Positions 21,778 to 36,963 of a DNA stretch of 64,000 nt are shown here, piece by piece. Position 1 is the stretch's first letter; the number at the start of each line of letters is the position of its first letter. Source of the stretch: Epiperipatus broadwayi (Eukaryota > Onychophora > Udeonychophora > Euonychophora > Peripatidae); the NCBI GenBank assembly GCA_028023455.1, contig JAQFVV010000284.1, positions 1,004,246 through 1,068,245 of the forward strand. The letters are read 5' to 3'. A program made the translations under genes and the position numbers. The notes under the pieces are model-generated. The model did no database searches, was not told the origin of the DNA, and saw only the letters and a program-made list of their open reading frames with translations.

Positions 21778-24700
21778 GTAACATATTAATTAATATATCA
21801 CATACACACACGTATATATATGGAAAAACATCAAAAGATTAATAAATCAATAAAATATCCACATTCAGTTATCAAGGCAATCTTTATAAATAAAAGATGG
21901 ACTCCTTTTAGAAGTTGCCTTAATAACAAATTCTTGCTATATTTATACATTGATTAATCTTTGGCTGTTATTCTCTACATTACAGTTTTAAATCTATTAC
22001 CTACTAAATTTGAGAGGAAGCTGATAAACAATAATTGTGAGACTGGATAATGAAAATTTTTATAAAAGATAATTAATTTATAAAATTTAAAAAAATTTCT
22101 ATAGGAACTTTATATTTATTTTAAATGAAGTTTAATTAACAAAGGACTATCATAATTTTAGCCTGAAGCTAATCATTTATATTTCTTTATGTCCAATAAT
22201 ATGTTGTTATATTACATTATATATGTGTGTGCTTGAATAAATATTAATGTTTGCTTAAGTATTATTTGGTCTATTCTCTCTCTCTTGTCACTGCATCCCC
22301 ATTAATTTAAGAGCATACTTATTTTGATTTGTTAAATAAATATGCTGGATCCTGATTAAGACTATGAGCTAGCCATGTGATATTTCAAGCACTGGATTGT
22401 GTGCCTGTCGTCTGAAGCATGCTGATTATATAACATATGGTTGACTGGCACCTGAGTGTGGACTCCAAAACAAATAAAATGATTTTAATGTTAGAGTTAT
22501 AATCCAGTAGTCAAGGTGAGCTACAGTCTGGAAATGAGATCATATTATGCCTAGCATAGCTGATTTTCCATGAGTATCATTGATGGCTATGCTATCAATG
22601 GTATTCTCCCCTCTGCTTGAAGGGCCAGTTCACCCTGTAGTATTGAAGTAAATATTAAAACTTATTAAAAGTTGTACTATTAAAATGTATTTACCCCAGC
22701 AAGAATATGCTTTTATTTGGAGGACCAGCTTCAGTAATATATATATTGTAAGCTTTTAATTAATTAATTATGATGATTGAGTATATAATATATATCATAA
22801 TACAAAATTTTAAATTTCAGAAATATAACTTGCACAAATAAATTAATATATGAGATTTAAAGAGAGAATTCAATGGGGATAAAAAAAATACACATCTTTT
22901 ATTTACAATTATTTTTAACAGTGATGTCATTTTAATATAATATAATTTTAATAAATGCAAACCTATTTACTTTTATAAATATGTTACATTTAAGTAAACA
23001 TTACAATAGGATAAAATTCAATCTTAGTATTTTTATTATAGTGATCCTTTAAAAAATGAGTGTGTTATTTTTGGTGCTGAATTCTGATAAATAAATAGAA
23101 GTATAATAACGTATTTGCTATGTAATGATATTTTTATAAATAATAATGATAATAATATTTCAGGAATAAATATTGTTATTAAAATATCTCAGTTTAAATT
23201 AATTAAAAAAATAATATATTTTAGATTTAAATTTAAAATTGTTTAAACTTTCTCAGTTTTTAAATATTTATTGATTTTATTATTATTATTAAAATTGTAT
23301 GCAGTTAATTCATTATTCAAAACACAGCTAGTCAATTTTCAATGTGGCAAATGAAATGTAATTAATTTGATTTTTTATGTCATGTTGTCTGGATGTATTA
23401 AAAGAAAAAAAACAAACAGATGAACTAGGAGATAGAAAGGGGAAATATAAAAGTGAACTGTTGTTTCAAATAAAAGTTTGTAAAATTATAAAATTTAATA
23501 TATTTTGTATTGTAAACAGTAAAAATAAGTAAATTAATTGTGCTGACAGAAATATAATATTTTAATAGTAGTTTGTGATATAGTTACATTCTGAAAATTC
23601 AAGAAACAATTTAAAATGCTATTGAAGAATAAGTACAAGTATATATTATTACTGATTGGAGAAATCAGAAAGAATAATGATTCTCAACTTCAATTAATTA
23701 AAAGATGTAAATACTATCAAGGAAGAAAATAAGTTTTGTTTATGTCTGCTTTGTTGATTAGTTTAAATAATGACTTAATTTTAAAGAGGAGTGAGAATAA
23801 ATACAAAGTTATAACTGGTATAAAACAATTAAATTAGTTAATAAACTATTAATAAACTATTTTAATAGTTTATTAATGGAAATGAGATATCAAATGAAAA
23901 TAGTTATATTTTAAATTAAAGTAACTTGTCCTATTCAAATTAACTTTATAAAATTATAAAGAGGAATAGACGTTTGTTGCATATTTAATAATTAAGGAAT
24001 ATTAACTAAATGAATATGATGATAAACATTTACTATAGATTACATTAAATGAAAGCTTATTTCTTGAAAGAACATTTTGTTAGCAAATAAGATAATCTTA
24101 TAGTATAAAATAGGAAAAGGATAAAAATTTAACAAAAACAGCTATTAAATTTTTATTATGAAAAATTTTGATATTCTGAATAATAAAGGAAAATGAATAT
24201 ATATATGTTTGTTGTGGAATGAAATAACTATCAAGTAAAATATAATGAAAAAAAAAGTGAAAGTATGAATACTGCATATAGAAAGTTTAATAATGGAGAG
24301 ATTAATATTCAAATGTCTATTGAATTAAGTATTTGACTACAGTTTTATTAAACTTCTATGATAGTAATTCATATTTAGTATTAGAACATAAAGCTTAAAC
24401 AAAGATGCATCCATATTTAAAGAGTTTTATCAAGTTATTGTTATTAGTAATAATTAATGTTTTACACAGGATCCTAGAAGTTGCTGGTAAGTGCAGAAAT
24501 AAAATTAATAACATGGAGGAGGTCCTAAAGCATCATGTAAAAGACTATAATGATGTAGAACTAGGAGGAATAAGAAGAAAATGTAAAATAATATTTTTTT
24601 CTTTAGTTATTATTGTTAATATTAATGTGAATGTAATATTAGATATTAAGTTTAGTGATAAGGTAATAATATGAGATGTATTGGATTTAAATATTATATG

Positions 24701-25679
24701 TAAATATATTCTGTATATTAATGTATTTTTAAAAAAATGATGATACTAGGAAATATGTTTTGAAAGTTAAGATAGTATATGTGAGGGTGGAGAAAAATAG
24801 AGTATGTGTAAAACAATAGTCTATAAGTTATATTATAAGATAAAATTATTCAAATATTAATTTAGTAATACTTTAATATAAAATATATTTAATGAGTAAA
24901 TTGATTTTATAACGATGAACCAAAAAATGGGATTCATGGAAATAAATATACCTATGATATCTGAAACTCAAATAAAAATATTAAAAGATGTAAGAGTTAT
25001 GATCTTAATTTTGTATAATACATTGTAAAGTGTTGGTATTTGGGTACTGTTTTATCAAAGTGTTGAAACCGCTTCATGGCATTGATCCCATCCAAATGCA
25101 TATAAATATGCCATTTAGTGGACCACAATTAAATCAAATGGCCACAACTTATTTTTTCTGTTGTAACTAATGGCTTGCTTTGTCTCACACCATTTGTACA
25201 AGTGCACAACATATTGCTACCATACCATTTTAGAGTGTATAGATTTAAAGTTTGCAGAACTATTGCAATCTGCATTCAAAAATAATTATAGTACAATTTA
25301 CATAACTTAGTATTAAAAAGTAATAATTTATAAGCTTGTTATCCTGCTTCTGAACCCAACATGTAAGGTCTAAATAATTAGAAAATGTTATGGGAAACCA
25401 CAATTTCACTGTTCTTCTGAAAAAAGTCATGGTTTGCAAGAACACCTATGAGAATTAAAATGTCTGACTGTAAAATTTCTCATAGTTATATCCAGAGACA
25501 AAAAGTAATTGTAAAAAGAATACATTTCATAATCATAAAAAAAAAACAAAAAAAAAACAGTCAATTTGGAAAATTATTAATCGTTATTAATAGACATGCC
25601 ATTAATGAAATAGAGAGAGCAATAGAAACATTATGAAGAGGGATAGAGATACCATTAAAAGATAGTCAGGGAGTATATT
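21778..25679. other. Intron sequence; GC-richer block at 22320-22640 of unknown origin
   Basis: Most is AT-rich without features. The block 22320-22640 is noticeably richer in G+C, with words such as TCTGCTTGAAGGGCCAGTTC, and is probably an old repeat. The open stretch 24405-24674 contains NKINNMEEVLKHHVKDYNDVE, which could be a stray piece of the LINE that follows on the same strand, but I cannot show it. Confidence 0.4.
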
Positions 25680-26930
25680 TTTTGTCATGTCTTTTTTGTG
25701 TGTATGATATATTTTTGTGTGCAGAAAGAAGAGAAGATATGGAAGTTATGTTGAGGACATGTGTAATGGTGGGTAAAGAGATGGGGTTTAAATTTAGTGA
25801 AGTAAAATCAAATATAATGATGATTAATACTGGGGAAAGAGAAGATGTAGAGTTTTTTTTGGGAGATATTAAGTTAAATGGGATGAATAGGTATAGTTAT
25901 TTGGGAATTATTTTAAGAAACCAAAAAATTATTTGGATGAATGAAGGAAAAAATTGATAAATGAAGCAAGGAAAAAAAGGATTGATAAAGAAATTAACAG
26001 TGTTTTTATATAATAAATATGATGTAGCTAGAATTATATGGAAATGAGTTGTGGTAGCAGGGTTGATATATGGTAATGATACCTTATATGTTATTAATTG
26101 GGTATTAAATTACTTAGAAAAAGTTCAAAGGGAAGTAGAAAGACATGCATTGGATGCAGATGTATGGACAACAAGAGTGGCAATTCAAGGAGAAATGATA
26201 TAGTCAAGTTTCCATATGAGAGATGCAAAAAGTAAAATGAAAATGTTTGGTAGATTTCAGTTTATGGATAATAAAAGAATAGCCAAATAGTATTTAATTG
26301 GGTTATGAGTAGAGGGCAGGCAACAAGATGGGTAATAAAGGTAATGCGATATGCAAAAGATTTTGATAAAGAACTTATATCAGTATATTTGTACAAAAGA
26401 TGGGATGATTGTGTTAGGAGGATTGTTGAATGTTATAGTGGTAAGGAATGGGATAAAAGAATAGATTTATTAATAAAGAATAGGAAGTTAGAGAGATGGA
26501 GAACTAGTATGAAGTGTAAAAAGAGTTTAAATATATATAGAAATAAACAGAATATTAGGTGCAAGTTAATATATGATAATAGTAAGGAAAGTAGTTTATT
26601 GTTTAAGGCTCGAACAGGATCTTTAGCATCAAGAGAATATACATGTAAATGGAAAAATATGGGTGATTTAGTCTGTAAATTTTGTAAGGAAGGAATAGAA
26701 AATATTAGGCATCTGTTAATTGAATGTAAATGCTTGAAAACAGAAAGGACACATATAATGAATTTATGGAAAAATAAATATGAAAAAAGTGATTCTACAG
26801 AAAGTAAGTTATTGGTTTTTTATGCTGGGTATGGATAAAGACAAGGGGAATTTAGATATAAGGCTGTAGAGTTGACAAAGATTATGTTGTGGACATGGGA
26901 TGGAGCAGAATATGGGAAAACTTAGACTGG
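25680..26930 (+). pseudogene. Degraded non-LTR retrotransposon (LINE), 3' part
   Basis: In broken frames this reads as the second half of a LINE polyprotein. 25682-25957 gives YDIFLCAERREDMEVML, a decayed form of the YADD box and following helix, then GFKFSEVKSN and RYSYLGIIL (RT motif D/E region). 26041-26290 in another frame gives LIYGNDTLYVI and LEKVQREVERHAL (connection region). 26305-26838 is open for 177 residues and ends with CKFCKEGIENIRHLLIEC, a C-x2-C-x8-H-x4-C knuckle typical of LINE C-termini. The clade is not resolved. The 5' half was not found. Confidence 0.72.
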
Positions 26931-27816
26931 GAAATGTAAAATTAAGTAGCTAACAAGTTTTTCTTGGTGTAATTGCTGAGAGATTATTGACTTTGTTTAA
27001 GAAGAAGATATCACCTTAGTCACATATTCTTTCAAAGACAGCTATTGGAATAAATAAAGATTAATTTTTCTTTTCAAAAATGACCAAAAAAAAATAAAAG
27101 AGCCAAATATAGTTCAGTAATTAAAGCATTCTCATTTCTTCCACCACAATGTAGTTAGTTAGTTGTCAAAAAATGATAGTAGACATTTTAATGTTTGCAG
27201 GAAGTAGGCATATTTCTCCAGCACAAGTCACTTGGGTACATGGGAAATTCTACTAGAATAGAATATTTTCAATAACGTCTATTAATTGATAAGTTTTAAT
27301 TATTGCAGATGTGAAAAGGCAATTCATTGCAGGATTAAAATAAAATTCATAAGCCCTTGTTAAAGGTTTAAATTTGATCATCGTAAAATTGTTAATCCAA
27401 TAAATTTGACAGTAATTTATTAAGGAAATCAATCAATGAATTATGTTAACCTATATAATAAAATATCTAAGTGTAAAAAAAATATCATAGTTATATCCAG
27501 AGACAAAAAAAATTGTAAAAATTATTACAGTAATTTATTAAGGAAAATAAATGAATTACATTAAGCCATACAATTATTCTTCTTATTCTTTTTTCACAAA
27601 TAACATGGTGGGCCTGCTAATATTATATTTATGTGCATTTTTATACAAACAATGCCATCAAGAAGTTTGAATACACTAATAGAACAGTATTGATATTTAT
27701 GATAATACATGATTTGTTTTGAAATATAATTTTTAATATTATGAAAAAATGCTTGAGGGGAAAATGAGATTATAGTATTAGTCATGAGGTAGATTATGTT
27801 CATTGATGCTATATAC

Positions 27817-27820
<4 letters not shown>
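26931..27820. other. LINE 3' flank and non-coding sequence
   Basis: The first part may be the 3' untranslated region of the LINE (AATAAATAAAG near 27051). The word CATAGTTATATCCAGAGACA occurs at both 25482 and 27485, so a small segment was duplicated around the LINE. Confidence 0.4.

Positions 27821-27909
<89 letters not shown>
27821..27909. repeat. (TA)n microsatellite, about 44 units
   Basis: Uninterrupted TA units that end directly at the foldback at 27911. Confidence 0.97.
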
Positions 27910-27910
<1 letters not shown>

Positions 27911-27912
<2 letters not shown>

Positions 27913-28052
27913 CTATTATCAGCTTAAGACTATGCACCTGAACTTTGATAGTAGGGACCTCTAAAAATCTTTAACACAAGATTAACAACTTTAAAAGACA
28001 AGAAAGAGCCCTACTCTCAAAGTTCAGGTGCATAATCTTAAGGTAATAGATT
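27911..28052. repeat. Foldback repeat with about 43-bp arms
   Basis: CTATTATCAGCTTAAGACTA ... CACCTGAACTTTGATAGTAG on the left faces CTACTCTCAAAGTTCAGGTG ... AATCTTAAGGTAATAG on the right. The middle contains CACAAGATTAACAACTTTAA. Related words occur near 51750-51840 (GTTAATCTTGTG, AGGTGCATTATCTTATGG), so it is one member of a dispersed family. It is probably a foldback MITE. Confidence 0.75.
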
Positions 28053-29420
28053 TAATGTATATATTACTTATGTAATGAGTATGTACTTAATAAATTGATA
28101 ATAATTAGAGTATAGTAAGATAAGTTATAATTACAGGATAGGATGAAATATACTTCCAAAAAACTGATTAAAATATTATAGTGGGTTTGGTATATGTGAC
28201 ACCCATACATGTACTTTAGTATGAGGAGATGTGATGAATTTCTGCAAGACATGGATGTTATTTCCCATAGGAGCTTAATAGATAAGCATAATATATTTGT
28301 GTAGAATCATTAATATGAAAATGACTACTTGCCAAATTACAGCATTACATTAAGAAAGGGGACATCCATTCCTATGTTTAGAGATAATAATTTATTAAAT
28401 ATCAGTTTCTTATCTATAGAAATTTTGGATATGGCAAGGAAAGGTATATACTGATCATCATATGTAGACTAGTTATAGAAATATTATAGTTTCTGTTATA
28501 GGTAGTAGACAATTGGTTTTAAAAGAACAATAATAAATGCAATACAAATATTTGAATATTAAGTAATATCCGACTGATTTAATGCTAAAAGATAAAAAAT
28601 GAGATCAAAAGTAAGAGTTCAAAAGTGAATGAAAAGGAGTAAAGAGAGAACATGATGAATACCATTTATTAATAAAAGTTCTTGATTCAATTATTTATTT
28701 CACTATCATATCAATATTATATTGAATGTTATAATAACATAAACAAAAATTATATATATATATATATATTATATACGAATACAGTATATGCAGATTTACA
28801 TGATGAAATGTAATAAAGTATTGTATTTACATAACTATTGCAAAAGGGAATGTATTATATTATGAGATGAAAAAGAATTAAAAAGTTGATTCCAATAGAA
28901 GAACCTATGGATGGTAAAATGAAGTATTGACATGAAAAAAGTATACATCTTGATAATAGAGAATTTGTTATGGAAGGAATAAAATAATTATATAATATAA
29001 ATGTTAAATTGAAAAGAAGTATTTTTATGCAATTTAATTATTTTTTAATATAAATAACTGTATATACGTTTAATTATTTCATATGTACTTTAAAGTTTAA
29101 CTATGTTATTTAATATTTGATAAATTATCTATTGCTACTTTTGCTAAAATAAACAATTATTTTAATATAAATCTTAGACTGGTGACTTTATTTCTAATCA
29201 GAATTATTTTTATCACAAAGTCATATCAAAATATATAAATTATATAAAATGATTACAACCAAAAATATAATTATTGGATAATTTATATATAAAAGTTAAA
29301 AAGAAAAAGAGATTGATAAATTAATAATTCATTATTTAACAATATTATTTAAGAAGTGCTATTTAGTAATATTACCTAAATGGAGCATTTACTGAAAGTC
29401 AAAATATTTTAAAGAGTCAC
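28053..29420. other. Non-coding stretch, nothing recognised
   Basis: AT-rich intron sequence with a short (TA)n at 28752-28769. Stops occur in every frame and no splice-bordered exon was seen. Confidence 0.4.
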
Positions 29421-29652
<232 letters not shown>

Positions 29653-29984
29653 TAAAATAAGTAAAATTAATTTCTGATTAAATGATAAAATATTATATCA
29701 AAAGGATGAAATTGACCAATTATATCTATTTTATTTATCAAATATTTCACCGTCATTTGTAATGCTTTTTAAAATTAAACGTAACCTGTTCATTTGTTAT
29801 TACTACTAATATTTAATGTGCTTCATATCTACTCCTAACATTAAAGTACCCTACTAGCAATTCTTTATACCTATTAAATTAAAATCCTATTGGGTTTTGG
29901 CCCTTATTAAGACGGCTTCAAAAAATAATAAAGTTGAAAGTCAGAATTTTAAAAATCTAACTTTGACTAAAATTTAATAAAGCT

Positions 29985-30020
29985 CTGATGAAGACTGCTG
30001 GACAGTCGAAACTGTAAGAA
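29985..30020 (+). ncRNA. Hammerhead-like motif of an unassigned repeat end
   Basis: It reads CUGAUGA, one extra A, stem II GACUG, loop CUGGA, CAGUC, then GAAA and ACUGU. The core heptamer and GAAA are the exact hammerhead consensus. Stem I is only two pairs (CU with AG) and stem III is minimal, so activity is doubtful. The sequence before it is AT-rich repeat without coding content. Confidence 0.5.
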
Positions 30021-30029
30021 AATAAAGAA

Positions 30030-30919
30030 GGTTAAGAAAATTACTTGCATTAAAGTGTATATAATGAAATATTATAAGTAATATATATCAAAAGGATGTT
30101 CTTGATAAAATATATTACAAGGCCCATATTTTTCAAGATGTAATTAAAATGAGTGAAATTGCTAATCAAATTAAAGTAGTGAAGTGAATGAAAGTGGAAG
30201 ATATTATAGTTGTACAGTAAAGCTATTGATTGTAGTAAAATAATTATGTTTTATAAGTAATATTGGTATAATGAAGATATTAGATATCTAAGTAAAATTG
30301 AATTATTTAATGGGTAGTAAGATGATAGATAGTAAACATTAAATTTGTTCTATTGTTATTATTAGATTGATATTAATTTTAAAAAGAGAATTTAATTTAT
30401 GTTTATAATGTTAGGTGTGATTATTATTGAGGTGACTGAATCTTAGTAAAATTCCTCCCATTATTTAATTATCTTATTGTTAGTAATTGTTATTATATTA
30501 TAAAAGAATAATTATTAGCCTTGAGATAGGAATAAGGTAGCAGTATTTTATAAGCTATTTATTATACATTAGATTACTTTTTTATAGTTTATTAAATAAG
30601 AAAAAGAAAGAATAGTCCTTATTTTTTAATCAAAGATTATGTTAGTCTTTGTCTGTGGTGTAAATTTTCCTTTTGATTATACTAAGGTAGTGCTTAAAAA
30701 GTTCTACTATAGTAATGCCATTGGGGAGCATACTATCTATATGCCTCTCCATGTTAAAATTAACATATTGTGGGCATTTCTTTTGTACCTTATGTTTTAT
30801 GTGTTATATGTTTCTAGTTAATTATTGAGTCTCATAAAGTAGCATTTCTATATGTTATATATTTTGATGTTTGAGCTAAGCTAAAGATAGGATTGGAATG
30901 GAAGAAAGAGAAAGTTACA

Positions 30920-30951
<32 letters not shown>
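30030..30951. other. Non-coding stretch ending in TA and TG repeats
   Basis: No exon was recognised. (TA)n and (TG)n at 30920-30952 border the left arm of the PLE-B palindrome. Confidence 0.4.
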
Positions 30952-30953
<2 letters not shown>

Positions 30954-31111
30954 AATATACAAATCAATATATATATATCAAAATACAGTACAATTTATAT
31001 AAATTATATTCTTTTAGAAGTACTTTCGACTATACACTTTGTAGTCTTTATCAACTATATAACGTTGAATAATCAAAACGAGACAACCCTTAACAATACC
31101 CATAGTTCAAT

Positions 31112-32080
31112 TCAGATTTCCCACAATTCTGTTATCTTAACATTTGATGACTGGCGATTCATTAACATTTGATGATTTCTTGAAATCAACATAGCCTCTT
31201 TTATTTTACGTTTATTATGACAACGTTCAATTTGAATAATTTTCATATTTTTATAATCAAATTTAAATCCATATTGACAAGATTTATTATGATCAAATAT
31301 AACAGATGATGAAGGTTTATTTACATCTGTTCCATATTGATTCTCTTTTTGAATTCTATTATATAAAAGCATATGATCTTTTATTCTCTTCTCAAATGTA
31401 CACTTAGATTCCCCAATGTATTGTACGCTGCATCCACATATCAATCTATATATAATAGAATTTTGATTAAACTTTGAATTTTGAATTTTAGAATTATTAA
31501 GCAATCTATTTATGTTATTTGTAGAGAAAAAAGCAATATGACACAAACCATTATAAATTTTCCTAATAAACTTGACCTGCTCATCTGATATAAATGGCAT
31601 TGAAATCCATTTCATTTTGATATTTTTATTTTTAATTTTAATATAGTGTTGATTTCTTTTAAATCCTTTAATAATATTAGCAATAGCATTTGTATAATAG
31701 CCAATTTTTAACAAGTCATTAACAAATAAATGTACATTTTTAATTTTATCACTAGAATATTTGCATAATTTTTCATTTCGAAATAAGAATGATTTCAATC
31801 CAGACAGCTTATGACACATAGGTACATGTGATTCATATGGAATAAAACCTCTAGTTTTAATTGTTTTAATTAACATAAGATAATCCAAACTGTAATCATT
31901 AAGAGTAACTTGAATATCCAAGAATTTTATGGAATTGTATTTCTCTTTAGTTATAACCCATTTTATATCCTTAATCTCATTTAATTCATTAAATAAATTG
32001 ATTATTAATTCTTGTTTTCCACAAATAAAAACATCATCCACATATCTAATTCTTATTTTCCACATATTTGTGGAAAACAA
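31112..32080 (-). pseudogene. PLE-B left copy: RT end plus GIY-YIG endonuclease, open
   Basis: A single open frame of 322 residues. Residues 12-21 are RYVDDVFICG, the RT catalytic C-box. FLDIQVTL and RGFIPYESHVP follow, then SGLKSFLFRNEKLCKYSSDK. The GIY-YIG core IIYRLICGCSVQYIGES is at about 209-225, with CTFEKRIKDH after it and DHNKSC near 262. The tail is NRQSSNVKITELWEI. The start codon lies in the palindrome centre and is not the native start; about two thirds of the RT is absent. It is open from end to end, so it is young, but it cannot be an active element alone. Confidence 0.9.
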
Positions 32081-32981
32081 GAATTAATAATCAATTTATT
32101 TAATGAATTAAATGAGATTAAAAATATAAAATGGGTTATAACTAAAGAGAAATACAATTCCAAAAAATTCTTGGATATTCAAGTTACTCTTAATGATTAC
32201 AGTTTGGATTATCTTATGTTAATTAAACCAATTGAAACTAGAGGTTTTATTCCATATGAATCACATGTACCTATGTGTCATAAGCTGTCTGGATTGAAAT
32301 CATTCTTATTTCGAAATGAAAAAATTATGCAAATATTCTAGTGATAAAATTAAAAATGTACATTTATTTGTTAATGACTTGTTAAAAATTGGCTATTATA
32401 CAAATGCTATTGCTAATATTATTAAAGGATTTAAAAGAAATCAACACTATAATAAAATTAAAAATAAAAATATCAAAATGAAATGGATTTCAATGCCATT
32501 TATATCAGATGAGCAGGTCAAGTTTATTAGGAAAATTTATAATGGTTTGTGTCATATTGCTTTTTTCTCTACAAATAACATAAATAGATTGCTTAATAAT
32601 TCTAAAATTCAAAATTCAAAGTTTAATCAAAATTCTATTATATATAGATTGATATGTGGATGCGGCGTACAATACATTGGTGAATCTAAGTGTACATTTG
32701 AGAAGAGAATAAAAGAACATATGCTTTTATATAATAGAATTCAAAAAGAGAATCAATATGGAACAGATGTAAATAAACCTTCATCATCTGTTATATTTGA
32801 TCATAATAAATCTTGTCAATATGGATTTAAATTTGATTATAAAAATATGAAAATTATTCAAATTGAACGTTGTCATAATAAACGTAAAATAAAAGAGGCT
32901 ATGTTGATTTCAAGAAATTGTCAAATGTTAATGAATCGCCAGTCATCAAATGTTAAGATAACAGAATTGTGGGAAATCTAA
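32066..32981 (+). pseudogene. PLE-B right copy: RT end plus GIY-YIG endonuclease, one frameshift
   Basis: The copy begins just after the catalytic YVDD box (CGKQELIINLF). An extra A in the run at 32319-32325 (GAAATGAAAAAATTATG) shifts the frame, ending the first open part at 32341 and restarting the correct frame at 32316. The rest is intact: GIY-YIG core IIYRLICGCGVQYIGES, FEKRIKEH, DHNKSC and ITELWEI. It differs from the left copy at few residues (for example S/G in CGCx, D/E in KxH), so the duplication is recent. Confidence 0.9.
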
Positions 32982-33029
32982 ATTGAACTATTGGTATTTT
33001 TAAGGGTTGTCTCGTTTTGATTATTCAAC

Positions 33030-33087
33030 GTTATATAGTTGATAAAGACTACAAAGTGTATAGTCGAAAGTACTTCTAAAAGAATAT
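33030..33087 (+). ncRNA. Hammerhead-like motif at the PLE-B 3' end
   Basis: Core UUGAUAA (33039-33045), one extra A, stem II GACUA with UAGUC (33047-33065), GAAA (33066-33069), palindrome AGUACU as stem III and U as position 17. Stem I pairs UAG with CUA, then, across an internal bulge, GUUAUA with UAUAAU. That bulge is where natural hammerheads make loop contacts. Core positions 3 and 8 are U and A instead of C and G. The mirror copy is at 31024-31054 on the - strand. Confidence 0.68.
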
Positions 33088-33180
33088 AATTTATATAAAT
33101 TGTACTGTATTTTGATATATATATATTGATTTGTATATTACATATATTGTGAAACGAATACAGATATCAAACTTTATTAT

Positions 33181-33182
<2 letters not shown>

Positions 33183-33258
<76 letters not shown>
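33183..33258. repeat. (TA)n microsatellite at the PLE-B border
   Basis: Perfect TA units, directly after the last recognisable PLE-B sequence (CAAACTTTATTATAGA). Confidence 0.97.
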
Positions 33259-35533
<2,275 letters not shown>

Positions 35534-35939
35534 TCTTCATTATTCCAAATATGATCATTTAGCAACAATTTTGACCTCATATAAATTTTGACCTTTGTCA
35601 TGTCTGTCTTATAAGTCAATTAATTATTAGTTACTGGTATTAAATGAATAACAGAAAAACAATTAATTTCTACAAATAGACAAACATATTTCTCAATATG
35701 TATGTTTATATACATATATACTCCATGTATAAAACGAATTTGTTTGCTTTCTCACAATAGATAAAAAAAAAGAATAAATTTCTCAAACATATTAGTTTAT
35801 ATGTATTTCTATATATGTATACACCACATGTGTATAAGCAAGCATGTAGGACACCCCATTTACCTAACACTTGGTCTGAATTCAAATATTGTGAAAAATA
35901 CTCTGGAACAGGTGTGAAGGTTTGTTGTAAGCCATCTCT

Positions 35940-35976
<37 letters not shown>

Positions 35977-36354
35977 CTATATATATATATATATATATAT
36001 AGTATTTTGGATAAATCCAGGTATTATTTTATATTATATACCAATATTTTGACAAACTAGCATCTGTCATTGTCAAGGTAAACTCTTGCAAGAAAATTTG
36101 TTTGATCTCAAATTTTAACATGACTGAGTTCAAGATGAATCATGAGAATCAGCTTGAAATAGTTTATTTAGTATTCAAAATATGAGGTTTATCAAAATGT
36201 ATACTCCTCTTAGTTTTATCACCTATTAATTTAAAGTCAATATTAGACGACATAGATAAAATGAGAGATTTCCATATGCCTGGAATATGTTGTATCTCAC
36301 AGTCCTATTTAAACCAGTAGGTCTCTTTAATATTTCAATTGACTCTCTCAGGTA
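35534..36354. other. Non-coding stretch with a TA-rich foldback
   Basis: At 35943-36007 two (TA)n tracts flank ATACTATA and can fold back (ACTATATA with TATATAGT). The sequence after it (ACAAACTAGCATCTGTCATT) is probably a repeat end. No exon was seen. Confidence 0.4.
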
Positions 36355-36480
36355 CTTTCTTTTATAGCATTTATCATTAAAAAAATAAAATAAATAAGCT
36401 TGTTTAAAGCTATTAGCAGGATCTTTATATATTACATATTGGTAATGCAAGCTATATAGGTCATGTGATTTATGACTGAT
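36355..36480. repeat. Direct repeat, copy 1 (partner 36768-36901)
   Basis: It contains TAGCATTTATCATTAAAAAA, AAGCTTGTTTAAAGCTATTA and TGCAAGCTATATAGGTCATG. The partner is about 413 bp downstream with about 90% identity, plus a small insertion. Confidence 0.85.
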
Positions 36481-36767
36481 TTTTATTAATATTATACTTT
36501 TGCTATTGGGACTTTGGCTATATTAAATTGCTGGGCCTACCAATATATGGGATCACTGAATTTAGTTCAGGCCCATATAGTTTCTTTAGTTAAAGAGCTG
36601 AATTTGAAGACATGTAGCTATCTGAAGATTGAGATCTTTTTCTTAATATATAAGAATTAGATAAATGCTTGGCTTGAGTTAGATTTTGAATCTAATGTCC
36701 TAGCTTTTCACTGAAGAGATCTATAATGGTCAAGAGTTGGGGACAATCTTAAATAAAAGCTTCATGT

Positions 36768-36896
36768 AATTTCTTTTGTAGCATTTATCATAAAAAGTAA
36801 ATAAAGAAAAATAAATAAGCTTGTTTAGAGCTATTAGCAGGCTCTTTGTATATTACATATTAGTAATGCAAGCTATATAAGTCATGTGTCTTGTGA

Positions 36897-36901
<5 letters not shown>
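36768..36901. repeat. Direct repeat, copy 2, ending in (TA)n
   Basis: Second copy of 36355-36480; it ends with GTGACTGA and runs into the (TA)n tract at 36901-36959. Confidence 0.85.

Positions 36902-36959
<58 letters not shown>
36902..36959. repeat. (TA)n microsatellite
   Basis: About 29 perfect TA units. Confidence 0.97.

Positions 36960-36963
<4 letters not shown>

Larger units (their letters stand above)
30952..33141. mobile_element. Head-to-head palindrome of two truncated Penelope-like elements (PLE-B)
   Basis: The arms 30952-32027 and 32065-33141 (1076 and 1077 bp) are near-identical inverted copies around a 37-bp centre. The family is related to PLE-A but clearly distinct in sequence. 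The left copy runs 37 bp further into its 5' side than the right, so the two truncation points differ. Each arm has the RT C-terminus, GIY-YIG domain and a hammerhead-like 3' end. The right copy continues past the mirror to (TA)n at 33183-33258. Confidence 0.93.

Noticed and set aside
24405-24674. Open frame as a host gene
   Set aside because: No recognisable domain or splice support; it precedes a degraded LINE on the same strand and may be part of it.
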